A stretch of 64,000 bases of DNA from Trinickia mobilis (GTDB taxonomy: Bacteria; Pseudomonadota; Gammaproteobacteria; Burkholderiales; Burkholderiaceae), in contig NZ_JAFLRF010000002.1 of NCBI RefSeq assembly GCF_017315705.1, forward strand, positions 372,001 through 436,000, written 5' to 3'. Within the stretch, counting starts at the first letter, position 1, and each line of letters starts with the position of its first letter. A program made the translations under genes and the position numbers. Under the pieces are notes generated by a model, which was not told the origin of the DNA, did no database searches, and saw only the letters and a program-made list of their open reading frames with translations. Below are positions 52,864 through 60,880 of this stretch, piece after piece.

Positions 52864-53607
52864 ATGGCAAAGCAGATCGCGGTAGTAACGGGTGGCATGG
52901 GTGGACTGGGCGAGGCGATCAGCATCAAGTTGCATGACGCGGGTTATGCGGTCGTAGTCACCTATTCGCCCGGCAACACCGGTGCGAATGAGTGGCTCGC
53001 ACGCACGGAAGCCGAGGGACGACAGTTCCGCGCGTATGCGGTCGACGTCGCCGACTACGACTCGTGCGAAAAATGCACGGCGCAGATCAAAGCGGAAGTC
53101 GGACCCGTCGACATCCTGGTCAACAACGCCGGCATCACGCGCGACGCCAGCTTCAAAAAACTGGACAAGGTCAATTGGGACGCGGTAATCCGCACCAACC
53201 TCGATTCGGTGTTCAACATGACGAAGCCGGTGTGCGACAGCATGGTCGAGCGCGGCTGGGGCCGCATCATCAACGTGTCGTCGATCATCGGCTCCAAAGG
53301 TGGGTTCGGCCAGACCAACTATGCGGCGGCAAAGGCCGGCATGCATGGGTTCACGAAATCGCTGGCGCTCGAGGTGGCGAAAAAAGGCGTCACTGTCAAC
53401 ACGATCTCGCCCGGCTATATCGCGACGAAGATGGTGATGGCGGTGCCCGAGGAAATCCGCGAGACGAAGATCATCCCGCAGATTCCGGTCGGCCGGCTCG
53501 GGCACCCGGACGAAGTTGCCGCACTCGTGCTGTACCTGTGTTCGCGCGAAGCGGGCTTCGTGACCGGCGCCAACATTGCGATCAACGGCGGCCAACACTT
53601 GCAGTGA
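52864..53607 (+). CDS. phaB: Acetoacetyl-CoA reductase
   Basis: An NADPH-dependent short-chain dehydrogenase that makes (R)-3-hydroxybutyryl-CoA for PHA synthesis. The 247-residue protein has the nucleotide motif TGGMGGLGEA (about 8-17), NNAGIT (about 87), catalytic Ser in SSIIGSKGGF and YxxxK in NYAAAK (about 153-158). The C-terminus AINGGQHLQ is characteristic. The start ATG is at 52864; upstream in-frame sequence is non-family. Confidence 0.96.
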   Translation: MAKQIAVVTGGMGGLGEAISIKLHDAGYAVVVTYSPGNTGANEWLARTEAEGRQFRAYAVDVADYDSCEKCTAQIKAEVGPVDILVNNAGITRDASFKKLDKVNWDAVIRTNLDSVFNMTKPVCDSMVERGWGRIINVSSIIGSKGGFGQTNYAAAKAGMHGFTKSLALEVAKKGVTVNTISPGYIATKMVMAVPEEIRETKIIPQIPVGRLGHPDEVAALVLYLCSREAGFVTGANIAINGGQHLQ

Positions 53608-54038
53608 ACCCGAGAGATCGGCAATGGAGATTCCGATGAGTGAAGCAGTGGCAATCGTCGTAGCTCGTTTACCCGAGGCCGCCGTTTTTCCTTCGGTAAG
53701 TCTGCGCCAGCTGTTTGTGCTGTGGAAGTTAGCGACGCCGGATAGCTCGCGTAAGCGCTGAAGAGATTCCGCGTGTAAAAAAGCCGCAGACATTGTCTGC
53801 GGCCTGAAGCACACGTTGCGCAAGGAGCGCTGACGTTGGTCCCATCGTTCGCATCCCCATTGTTGGTCCCATCGTACACATCCGCGCCTCTCAATCAATC
53901 AGGTATCTCGTCTGAATATATGAGAGAGGCTGCATTGCCGCATCTACGGCGGGGCGGGGCGTAAGTTCATCGTGACCGCAGGCGTTGCAAAATGGGCGCA
54001 GCGCCGCTCGTCTGGCCCGGAATGATGTATCCGGACCT
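53608..54038. other. Intergenic region with hairpin and tandem repeat
   Basis: No clear gene; a 45-codon frame (53624-53761) lacks support. GCCGCAGACA/TGTCTGCGGC (53783-53803) is a terminator-like inverted repeat for phaB. GTTGGTCCCATCGT is repeated at 53835-53848 and 53862-53875, 27 bp apart. Confidence 0.5.
53783..53803. terminator. Terminator-like hairpin downstream of phaB
   Basis: GCCGCAGACA and TGTCTGCGGC form a 10-bp inverted repeat with a single-base centre, realistically an 8-bp stem with a 5-nt loop. An A-run lies to the left (minus-strand U-run) and no T-run to the right, so it may mainly act on minus-strand transcripts. Confidence 0.5.
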
Positions 54039-54317
54039 TCACTTGACCAGGGTCTTGGTCTGTATAGTTGAACCAGTATCCGGGTTGGCGATGTTGCATT
54101 CGCGTGCGTCGATCCACTCAATCGACCATTCGTGCGCTACCTGAACCGCCTCATCTTCATTATCGAACCAGGAAAGATTGCGCTCGATGTGCATCTCAGC
54201 GTCCGCACCATCGTCATTGTCAGTTGACGCGCGGATCAGTCGCGCGTGCGCAAAAAACCGACCAAGCGAGAAATCCGGGGTTGGGTCAATGACCCAGCCG
54301 CGGTACTTGAACTCCAT
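54039..54317 (-). CDS. Conserved hypothetical, 92 aa
   Basis: A small soluble acidic protein with MEFKYRGWVIDPTPDF, SLGRFFAHARLIRAS and an HxExNL acidic stretch before a C-terminal helical part (NEDEAVQVAHEWSIEWIDARE). A strong GGAGG five nucleotides before the ATG at 54317 favours that start over 54329. No family name. Possibly a surface-exposed or stress-related Burkholderia-specific protein. Confidence 0.7.
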   Translation of the reverse strand: MEFKYRGWVIDPTPDFSLGRFFAHARLIRASTDNDDGADAEMHIERNLSWFDNEDEAVQVAHEWSIEWIDARECNIANPDTGSTIQTKTLVK

Positions 54318-54919
54318 GATTACCTCCAATACTTAGCAAATCGAAATTCCAACAAGCAAAGCATGGATTCATCAGGCCTATTCGCTAAACCTCCAAGGTT
54401 GAATTGCCGGCGTCGGGGCCGGCGAGCAAGCGGCACGTCGTCTTCGGCCGCAATACTGTTATAGATCCGCGCCAGTGCTCTTGCCCATCGAAAATCAGAG
54501 GATGCCGTGCCAGACAGACGGGGCCGAAGCGCCCATGCGGACCAGCCGAAACACAGCCCCTCGGGGCTGTGTTTCGGCAGCCAACGCACCTGTAACGAGA
54601 CATTTATTAGCGCAATAGAGGGCTCGGTTTGGCCGACGGCTGCCGGTCGCAACTTTCACCTCACGACTGACCCGCAGCGGCTGTACACGCGTGGGAACCA
54701 TCGCGAAGGGCACTTTTCTTCAGATGCTCCCACCGGCAAGAACCGCTGGCCGCGCACACCGACGCGCTAAAGGTCGTCACGTGGCGTCGAATAAGCCGCT
54801 TGTCGCCCCACGGGGCGCGTGCCTTAGCGCAACGCACCTGTCGTGACCCCATATCTGGAGATTGACGTGGCGAGTTCGCCATCCTATAACCATCCATATG
54901 GATGGCGTATGGATGGAAA
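54318..54919. other. Intergenic region with a 16-bp hairpin
   Basis: No supported gene. GCCGAAACACAGCCCC (54545-54560) and its complement (54563-54578) form a perfect 16-bp palindrome. CAACGCACCTGT occurs at about 54582 and 54830. A short ATGGATGG repeat cluster lies just before the next start. Overlapping frames in this stretch lack ribosome sites. Confidence 0.5.
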
Positions 54920-55357
54920 ATGGAAGCGCGCAAACCCCCGCATGCACTCACCGTACCGCTCCGTCCGAAGGGCGGCGAGACGGAAAAGATCACCATTAAT
55001 CTCGGTCCCGTCGACCTCGGCCAGATCGACCTGCTGGTCGAAGAAGGCTTTTACTCGAATCGCACCGATCTGATCCGCACTGCGATCCGCAACCAGTTGG
55101 CGGTTCACGCCCAGACCGTCAGTGAAACGGTTACGCGCCGGGCATTGGTGCTTGGTCTGCAGCACTTTTCCAGACAGGATCTGGAGGCGGTGAGGGCCGC
55201 TAGACAGCAGCTCAACATTCAGGTGCTGGGGCTCGCCAGCATTGCCTCCGATGTCACCCCTGAGCTCGCGCTTGCCACGATCGCGTCGGTCGTGGTGCTG
55301 GGCGCATTCCACGCTTCACCTGCGGTCAAGGCAGCGTTGGCTGAACGAATCAGCTAG
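54920..55357 (+). CDS. Ribbon-helix-helix-type regulator
   Basis: A 145-residue protein whose segment about 20-60 (EKITINLGPVDLGQIDLLVEEGFYSNRTDLIRTAIRNQL) fits a CopG/RHH dimerising DNA-binding unit. The C-terminal half is helical and hydrophobic (LGLASIASDVTPELALATIASVVVLGAF). It is followed by a PHB depolymerase gene 28 nt later, so likely controls PHA breakdown. Several ATG codons precede; 54920 is taken since it follows GGATGGAAA; 54902 would add six residues. Confidence 0.75.
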   Translation: MEARKPPHALTVPLRPKGGETEKITINLGPVDLGQIDLLVEEGFYSNRTDLIRTAIRNQLAVHAQTVSETVTRRALVLGLQHFSRQDLEAVRAARQQLNIQVLGLASIASDVTPELALATIASVVVLGAFHASPAVKAALAERIS

Positions 55358-55385
55358 CCCGGCCTGCTGCCTGAACAGGACTCCG

Positions 55386-56607
55386 ATGATGAAGATGAAC
55401 GAAGATTTCCTGTCGTCCATGCGGGAGGCGATGCACCTGTTGCGCACCGCTGGTCCGCTCGAAGCAACCGCAGCGATTCAACGAGCGCTGCGGGGCACCG
55501 ACGGCACGCCAGGTGCCGCGGCGCCCCGACCGCCCGCTGACGTAGGCGACGCGCAGTATCCTTCGCGATGGCGTGTTCCACCGGAATTCACCGGCCCGCG
55601 CGAGAGCGACGGACGCGTCTTCCCACCCACATGTCGTTCGGGAGACCGATGTCGAGGACCGCGGGCATTTCAGCGCGAGGACGTACGCCAACGACGCCGG
55701 GCGGCGGAACTATAAGCTCTACGTGCCTAGCGGATACACGGGCGCGCCGTTGCCGCTGATCGTGATGTTGCACGGGTGCACGCAGGACGCCGACGATTTT
55801 TCGGCAGGCACCCGGATGAACACGCTCGCCGAGCAGCACGGCTGCCTCGTCGCATACCCGATCCAGCCGCGGCGGGCGAACCCGTCCAGGTGCTGGAACT
55901 GGTTCAAGCCAAGTGACCAGCAACGGGAGCGAGGCGAGCCTGCGCTGATTGCGGGAATCACCCGCTACGTGATGGGCAGCCACGGTGTCGACCGGGCCCG
56001 CGTGTACGTCGCCGGTCTATCGGCTGGTGGTGCGATGGCCGCAGTGATGATTCACACCTACCCGGAACTCTATGCAGCGGCAGGAATTCACTCGGGTCTG
56101 CCATATCGCTGCGCTCACGACTTGCCATCGGCACTCGCAGCGATGAAAGGGGGCAAACAGGCCCGGCGTGCGCCGTTCGCCAACGGTAACGATAGGTCCA
56201 CCGCGCCGAAGCGGCCGTTGATCGTCTTCCACGGCGACGCTGATGCGACGGTTCACCCCTCCAATGGCATCGAACTCCTGCGGGAATTCGGCCCGAGCAC
56301 GCCTCCCCTCGCTGAGGCACTGTGGAGCCAGGCAGGCGGGCGACTGTGCACGCGGCAATGGCTGACGGCCGTCAACGGCGTTGAAGCGGAGTATTGGATC
56401 ATTCACGGTGCATCGCATGCATGGTCCGGTGGTAGCGTCGGCGGAACGTACACCGATGCCAGTGGCCCCGACGCCAGCGCCGAGATGGTGCGTTTCTTTC
56501 TCGCGCATCCACAGCACCAGCAGCTTTGGGGCCCTCGCTTCAAGGTTGAACCACATACGGCGGGAATGCGGACAGACGGAGATCGTCCACCGCGCCACCG
56601 ACGGTGA
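55386..56607 (+). pseudogene. PHB depolymerase family esterase, frameshifted
   Basis: Two frames form one protein. The first begins MNEDFLSSMREAMHLLRTA (the usual N-terminal helix of these esterases) at 55386. The second continues from about 55580-55650 with VEDRGHFSARTY and YKLYVPSGY, then PLIVMLHGCTQDADDF (oxyanion region), the lipase box GLSAGGAMA and a C-terminal GASHAWSGG. The catalytic triad is visible. A one- or two-base shift near 55560-55640 is needed, so the gene is either a pseudogene or carries a sequence error. Its 3' end overlaps the convergent SagB gene by 68 nt. Confidence 0.82.
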
Positions 56608-58138
56608 AGTGATACAGGCTTTGCCAAGTGTGATCCTCCATGCCGAGCAGTGCGTGCATTTCATCATCGAAAAAGCAGCCTATCCCCGTGGCGCGCACGC
56701 CCGCGGCTTCCGCTTCGAGATAGAGCGTCTGGCCGAGCATGCCGCATTCCCAGAAAAGATGGCGATAGCGCCATGGTTGCTTCAAGGCGATTTCGAATCT
56801 CGCGATCATCCCCAGCGCAAAGCAGGAATCGGCGCCGATATCCTGGTGGCAGCAGATCAACTTTGCCGCGGCTCGCAAATCGTAAGGCAGCAGAAAATAG
56901 AGCGGCAGAGGGTCCGGTCCGGCCTTTAACCACAGCCATTCTGGACGCATGGACAGCTTGAGATCCGGCAGTGCGCGCGAATTTCTCACGAGCATATACA
57001 GGCCCGGCTCCAGTCCTTCCACGCGGTGTACCAACAGCGCCGCATGCACGGCAGCAGGACACGTCAGCGCATTCCACGGCGGCGTGTCTGGACGTGTCAA
57101 CAGACACGCCAGCATGCTGAAAAAAGCCGCGTCGGTGACGCGCGTCGTACCATCGAAATTCACAGCGCTGCGACGCTGTCTGGCGATTCGGGCGAAGCTG
57201 AGATCGAGGGCGGGCGTGGGGGGCGCCGGGCGCCGTTCCGGATTCGGCGGGGGCGGTTCGCGAGTACGGGACTTATGCGTGGCGCGACGGATCGAATCGA
57301 TTTGCGGCCACCTCACATGTCCCGGGCTTAGCTGATTCGCGCGTCCGTGCCACTGCGCCGTATCCAATGCAATCAGCATGCGCTCCAGATCAGGCCGCAA
57401 TTCAGAGTTGCCGATCCAAAGTAAAGCATCCGGCGCCTCAACTTCGGCCACTCCGAAATCGTCGCCGCGGTCCAATCCAAGCAAGTTGGCCACAGCATCA
57501 TCCGCAGCCGCCTCCACCAGTCGCGTCTGCCAGCCGAGAGCTGCCGCTGCGTAACTCAGCGCGGCGATGACATGGCCGCAATCGTGCTGGCAGTAGCGCC
57601 AGGCGCGCATGCCGTATTTCCACGCCTCGCGCCAGTGGATCGAACTGATGCCGACCAGGACGCCGTTGCTCGAGAACGCCTCAGTCCATCGCGGATCATC
57701 CACGGCAGCACGACGTTCAAGCAAATGGTCCCGGCTCAGGTAGTGGTAGACCCCACCGGATAAGCCGGGCAAAGCCGGACACAGAAGATAGCCCTCGGTT
57801 GGATGCAGATTTCCGCTCGAAGGGTTGCAACGCAGTGCCCATCGCTGGGCGCCAGAGGATTTCCACGCCGACAGGCCGAGCGAGAGTTCGAACAGGATTG
57901 CCACATCGGAAAGGTCGAATCCGTGTGCGGGCGGTAGGGCGCCGCAGCGCAGCTCGTTGTAGCGCGTAGCCAGTGTGTCCGCGGCTAACGGCAGACGAAT
58001 GCGCGGTGTGCCGTAAAACTCTCGGAACGGATCCGGCTGGTTTGTCCAGTCGAGTTCCCTAGGGCCGGGAGCATAGCAGTTGACGCGGTGTTTGCTGTGT
58101 TCGTGATATTCAAGCAGCGCGTGCTTTAACCGGTCCAT
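56540..58138 (-). CDS. SagB/ThcOx-type dehydrogenase with two nitroreductase-like halves
   Basis: A 532-residue flavoenzyme-family protein. The N-terminal half carries LRCNPSSGNLHPTEGYLL (about 115-132, typical SagB loop) and the second half IARQRRSAVNFD (about 330) with HLFWECGMLGQTLYLEAEAAGVRATGIGCFFDDEMH near the C-terminus. SagB/ThcOx proteins oxidise azoline rings in peptide natural products with FMN. Here there is no precursor peptide, cyclodehydratase or transporter gene nearby, so the substrate is unknown. Start at 58138; 58180 would add 14 residues. Confidence 0.88.
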   Translation of the reverse strand: MDRLKHALLEYHEHSKHRVNCYAPGPRELDWTNQPDPFREFYGTPRIRLPLAADTLATRYNELRCGALPPAHGFDLSDVAILFELSLGLSAWKSSGAQRWALRCNPSSGNLHPTEGYLLCPALPGLSGGVYHYLSRDHLLERRAAVDDPRWTEAFSSNGVLVGISSIHWREAWKYGMRAWRYCQHDCGHVIAALSYAAAALGWQTRLVEAAADDAVANLLGLDRGDDFGVAEVEAPDALLWIGNSELRPDLERMLIALDTAQWHGRANQLSPGHVRWPQIDSIRRATHKSRTREPPPPNPERRPAPPTPALDLSFARIARQRRSAVNFDGTTRVTDAAFFSMLACLLTRPDTPPWNALTCPAAVHAALLVHRVEGLEPGLYMLVRNSRALPDLKLSMRPEWLWLKAGPDPLPLYFLLPYDLRAAAKLICCHQDIGADSCFALGMIARFEIALKQPWRYRHLFWECGMLGQTLYLEAEAAGVRATGIGCFFDDEMHALLGMEDHTWQSLYHFTVGGAVDDLRLSAFPPYVVQP

Positions 58139-58533
58139 GTTCCATTCTGCCCAGAGATGCCCGCCACTGCGCAGGTACAAAACAATAAGGACACCCGTCG
58201 CGCGCCGCGCGGGATTCTGCGCCTGGGTCCCTTCATACCCTCGGTTTCCATGGCAGCATTCCGCTCCTCGCTGGCCTCAATGGGTTCCATCGCCTCGTCG
58301 ATGGAAGCTGTCGCGCGTTGTGTGGCCGCCCGCGTTTCGTCGACGGTGGCGCCAGGTCCTCCGTCGTCGTTGCTCGGGGGCTCCAGCATGTCTCTAAGCA
58401 TGGCAGCCAACTCCGGCGTGTCCCACGGCGCGCCTTGCTGCCTTTTCCTCTTCACGTAGTGCCTGACTTCTGCGTCCTGCTCCGGCGTCAAGGGAAGACC
58501 GCGAAAAGTGCTTTGGGGGGTTGCGTCGGCCAT
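58126..58533 (-). CDS. Hypothetical protein upstream of the SagB-type gene, 135 aa
   Basis: Not recognised. Short motifs: PLTPEQDAEVRHYVKRKRQQGAPWDTPELAAMLRDML at the N-terminus, then acidic and basic low-complexity stretches. Its 3' end overlaps the SagB start at 58138 by 13 nt, so the two are probably translated together; this makes a functional link possible. No signal peptide or cysteine cluster. Confidence 0.6.
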   Translation of the reverse strand: MADATPQSTFRGLPLTPEQDAEVRHYVKRKRQQGAPWDTPELAAMLRDMLEPPSNDDGGPGATVDETRAATQRATASIDEAMEPIEASEERNAAMETEGMKGPRRRIPRGARRVSLLFCTCAVAGISGQNGTWTG

Positions 58534-59119
58534 GATACTGCTCCGGGACTTGTCCTGTTTAAAGTGTAGCGCCGTTGTAGAGAGGAAGCCTTAACTATCG
58601 GTCTGTGCGTCGGCTGATCCGTGGGCAGATGGCGTGGTTGAGCAAAACGGCTGGCCGCGGAAGAGACATACTCCGAACGTCACATACGTCCTTCGATTCA
58701 TCTGCCGACGGCCCCGGCGGTTCACGGTCGCGCGCGAAACCGACGCAAATTGCCAGGGGTCGTGAAGGATGGCATGAGCCATGACCAAACTATCCGGGCA
58801 GTTCACCGTCGCGCGCGCGCTCAAAATCTGTACGCTCGTAGTTCCCGGCTGCGACCGGATCGGACATGGATGAGAGTATCGACTCAATTCGGATACCCAT
58901 CGGTTACGAAACCGACTGAGCGCGGCGTTTCAGGCCAGATCTCGAAGCTGGCGTCTTCGACAAGCCGGAATGAAATCGCTCGTGTTACTGCGCTGCAGGT
59001 ACGAGTTGACGGCTGCCGCAAAAGATGCGGGCGATGTCCACCTGAAGGGGAAGGCAGAAGGAAAATAGGTCTACGATTGATTTTTCCGTCTTGTTGCGGC
59101 GCTGGAACCGGAGGTCTTC
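58534..59119. other. Intergenic region, nothing convincing
   Basis: About 590 bp. GTTCACGGTCGCGCGCG (58720) and GTTCACCGTCGCGCGCG (58801) are near-identical 17-mers. Frames on both strands lack ribosome sites and family features. Confidence 0.4.
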
Positions 59120-59296
59120 ATGCAACGAACAGTCGAATATCGCGGATTCGAAGTTCACATTGATCTGCTTCCCACATCGACGGATATGTTCGATGTCTGG
59201 TTTCGCATCGAAGGACCCATCAAGCCTCCTGGTGTGGCAGCGCTCGGCGAGCGTATCAAAATCCGAGGTGGCCCGTTTTCCCGTCGCTGGGCCTAA
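59120..59296 (+). CDS. Small conserved protein, 58 aa
   Basis: A short gene with GGAGG five nucleotides before the ATG. The sequence begins MQRTVEYRGFEVHIDLLPTS and continues DVWFRIEGPIKPPGVAALGERIKIRGGPFSRRW. Similar small proteins are common in Burkholderia, usually somewhat longer, so this copy may be short at the C-terminus. Soluble; function unknown. Confidence 0.7.
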   Translation: MQRTVEYRGFEVHIDLLPTSTDMFDVWFRIEGPIKPPGVAALGERIKIRGGPFSRRWA

Positions 59297-59408
59297 CAGT
59301 TGCCTATGCGCAAGCACACGTGTGCGCCGCTCCTCGACCCAGTAGGGACAGCATCACCGGTGAGCATGCGCCTGCGGCGAGGATGGCATTTCATTCACGG
59401 CCATCCGG

Positions 59409-59570
59409 TCAACGCTTATGGTGGATCCAGTCTCGCATGGGAGGATGCGCGTCCAGCCAGCGGAGTTGCTGATTCCTGTGGTACCCGCGCCTGTAGTGTT
59501 CTGCCACCAATATCGCAGCCATGATCAGTACGATCACCCCAAACAACACTGCCGTCATTAACTCGGGCAT
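59409..59570 (-). CDS. Tiny membrane protein, 53 aa, paralogue 1
   Basis: Below the usual length cut-off but well supported: an AGGAG lies seven nucleotides before the ATG at 59570. One membrane helix (about 5-23, MTAVLFGVIVLIMAAILVA) is followed by a basic linker and the tail LRWLDAHPPMRDWIHHKR. The tail WLDAH and the ending HHKR match the neighbour at 59711-59866. Probably a single-pass inner-membrane peptide with the His-rich end in the cytosol. Confidence 0.75.
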   Translation of the reverse strand: MPELMTAVLFGVIVLIMAAILVAEHYRRGYHRNQQLRWLDAHPPMRDWIHHKR

Positions 59571-59710
59571 GGCAGTCTCCTCTCAGCGTTTTTCGCAGCC
59601 CCCCACGACCAGGCGAACCGCAGTGCGCGCCGCGGCTTATTCAGCGGGGCGCGCAACCGTAGTCACGGATTTGTAAGAGTGGGATCGGAACAGCATCGTT
59701 GACCGCACCG

Positions 59711-59866
59711 TCAATGCTTATGGTGCATCCAACCCATGTGATGTGCATCGAGCCACTGAACCATCCCCTCGCCCTTGTGGTCGCGCATGTAACGTTGCGC
59801 CAGCATGAACGCGACGACCAACAGGACCGCCAGGCCGACCACAAAGCTAATCATTGACTGAGTCAT
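59711..59866 (-). CDS. Tiny membrane protein, 51 aa, paralogue 2
   Basis: Second copy, 140 nt upstream of paralogue 1 on the same strand, with GGAGG before the ATG at 59866. A membrane helix (about 5-23, MISFVVGLAVLLVVAFMLA) is followed by QRYMRDHKGEGM and the tail VQWLDAHHMGWMHHKH. Histidines make up 6 of the last 18 residues, so metal binding is conceivable. The nucleotide ends are also alike (GTCAATGCTTATGGTG and GTCAACGCTTATGGTG), supporting tandem duplication. Confidence 0.75.
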   Translation of the reverse strand: MTQSMISFVVGLAVLLVVAFMLAQRYMRDHKGEGMVQWLDAHHMGWMHHKH

Positions 59867-60520
59867 GGCGGCCTCCTTGCTGGGTTGCGACCATCTTTAC
59901 ATTGTAGGTGATGCGCTCACGGAAACCGGCATCCCGCCCGGCTCCTGTCCCTCAGGAAAAAAACAGCGTTTCCCTGGCCCGGCGGTCGAATGGAGGCCGC
60001 CCGCTCCGCTTCGGTTCCGGCCAATTTTCTAGTACGCCAGACAAAAAAGCCGGCATTTTTGCCGGCTTCTTCTGACTGCTCTTCAGCAGTCGCGCGACTG
60101 ACGCTTATCCGACGCGCTGTTCCGTGGTTTGAGGTGCATTGGGCGTTCAAATTTATGTTCGGCGCCGTCATTTTGAGCTTCGGCTTGCTTGCGCTTGCTG
60201 TGCCCAACTTGCTGTGCGCGCCGCTAATTCGCGATGCTTGGCCTCGTCGCGGTTGTTCTCGGTTTTCAGTCGGTTCCGTTACGAACTCCGGCGTGTTGCA
60301 AAGACGATTGGGTCGCCGAACGACTAATCCGCAATCCTAAAAGTTGGACTCGGGAAGCGCGACTGCGTTCAGAAATGAATTGTGACGACGGGCCGAAACG
60401 GCCAATGACTTGTATGTTGGGACGGCATATATCATCAATTACGCGCCTTTCGGGGCCACGTGGCGCCCGTAAAGCATCTTGGTGATCAGGTTAAAGCTGA
60501 CGTGCATCTGGCTGGCCTCA
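59867..60520. other. Intergenic region with a terminator, no clear gene
   Basis: About 650 bp. AAGCCGGCA-TTTT-TGCCGGCTT (60047-60068) is a perfect 9-bp stem; read on the minus strand it is followed by six U, a strong intrinsic terminator for a transcript coming from the right. A minus-strand stretch upstream of it with repeated Lys/Glu/Gln codons looks like a decayed or very short coding segment. Nothing else is identified. Confidence 0.5.
60047..60068 (-). terminator. Intrinsic terminator, minus strand
   Basis: Perfect 9-bp stem with a 4-nt loop followed on the minus strand by TTTTTT. Probably ends a minus-strand transcript entering from the chemoreceptor side. Confidence 0.75.
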
Positions 60521-60880
60521 CTAATCGGATCGACTCCCTGACGATCCGTGACTGAGCGCGGCCAGGATGGAATTTGTGAATTGAAGCAGCGTCGAGTGAT
60601 ATTCGGCGGGGAGGGGCACATCGTCCATCAGTGACATAGCATCTTCGATGCCGTGCCGGAACGACTTAGCAATCTCGGCTCGCTGCGACGTTGCCAAGTG
60701 CGGCAAGGCTGCATCAAAAAATTTGCCCAGAACCATCGCTCGAGCGCCAAGCGCGCTCACGACCTTCGCATTGGCGGTGACGAGCTTGCCCATTTGTGCA
60801 AGCACCTCGTTTGCATTGTCCAATTTTTTTCGGCTCCGTTCAGACTTCTTGCCAGTTGCCGGCACCGGTGCCGGTTGCAT
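60521..60880 (-). CDS. Hypothetical protein, 119 aa, downstream of the chemoreceptor
   Basis: A helical soluble protein: basic N-terminus ([17 protein letters not shown]), then [33 protein letters not shown] and [15 protein letters not shown]. No family recognised. Its start overlaps the 3' end of the chemoreceptor gene by 41 nt in another frame, which suggests co-transcription if it is real. Confidence 0.55.
   Translation of the reverse strand: MQPAPVPATGKKSERSRKKLDNANEVLAQMGKLVTANAKVVSALGARAMVLGKFFDAALPHLATSQRAEIAKSFRHGIEDAMSLMDDVPLPAEYHSTLLQFTNSILAALSHGSSGSRSD

Noticed and set aside
53624-53761. A 45-codon frame after phaB
   Set aside because: No ribosome site of note and no recognisable sequence; could be a decayed end of a gene but cannot be supported.
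54902-55357. Toxin-antitoxin pair based on the RHH protein
   Set aside because: The RHH-like gene has no small toxin gene beside it; the next gene is an esterase of PHA metabolism, so a metabolic regulator fits better.
58591-58887. A 98-codon minus-strand frame
   Set aside because: Ser/Arg/Pro-rich and without start signal or family; treated as intergenic.
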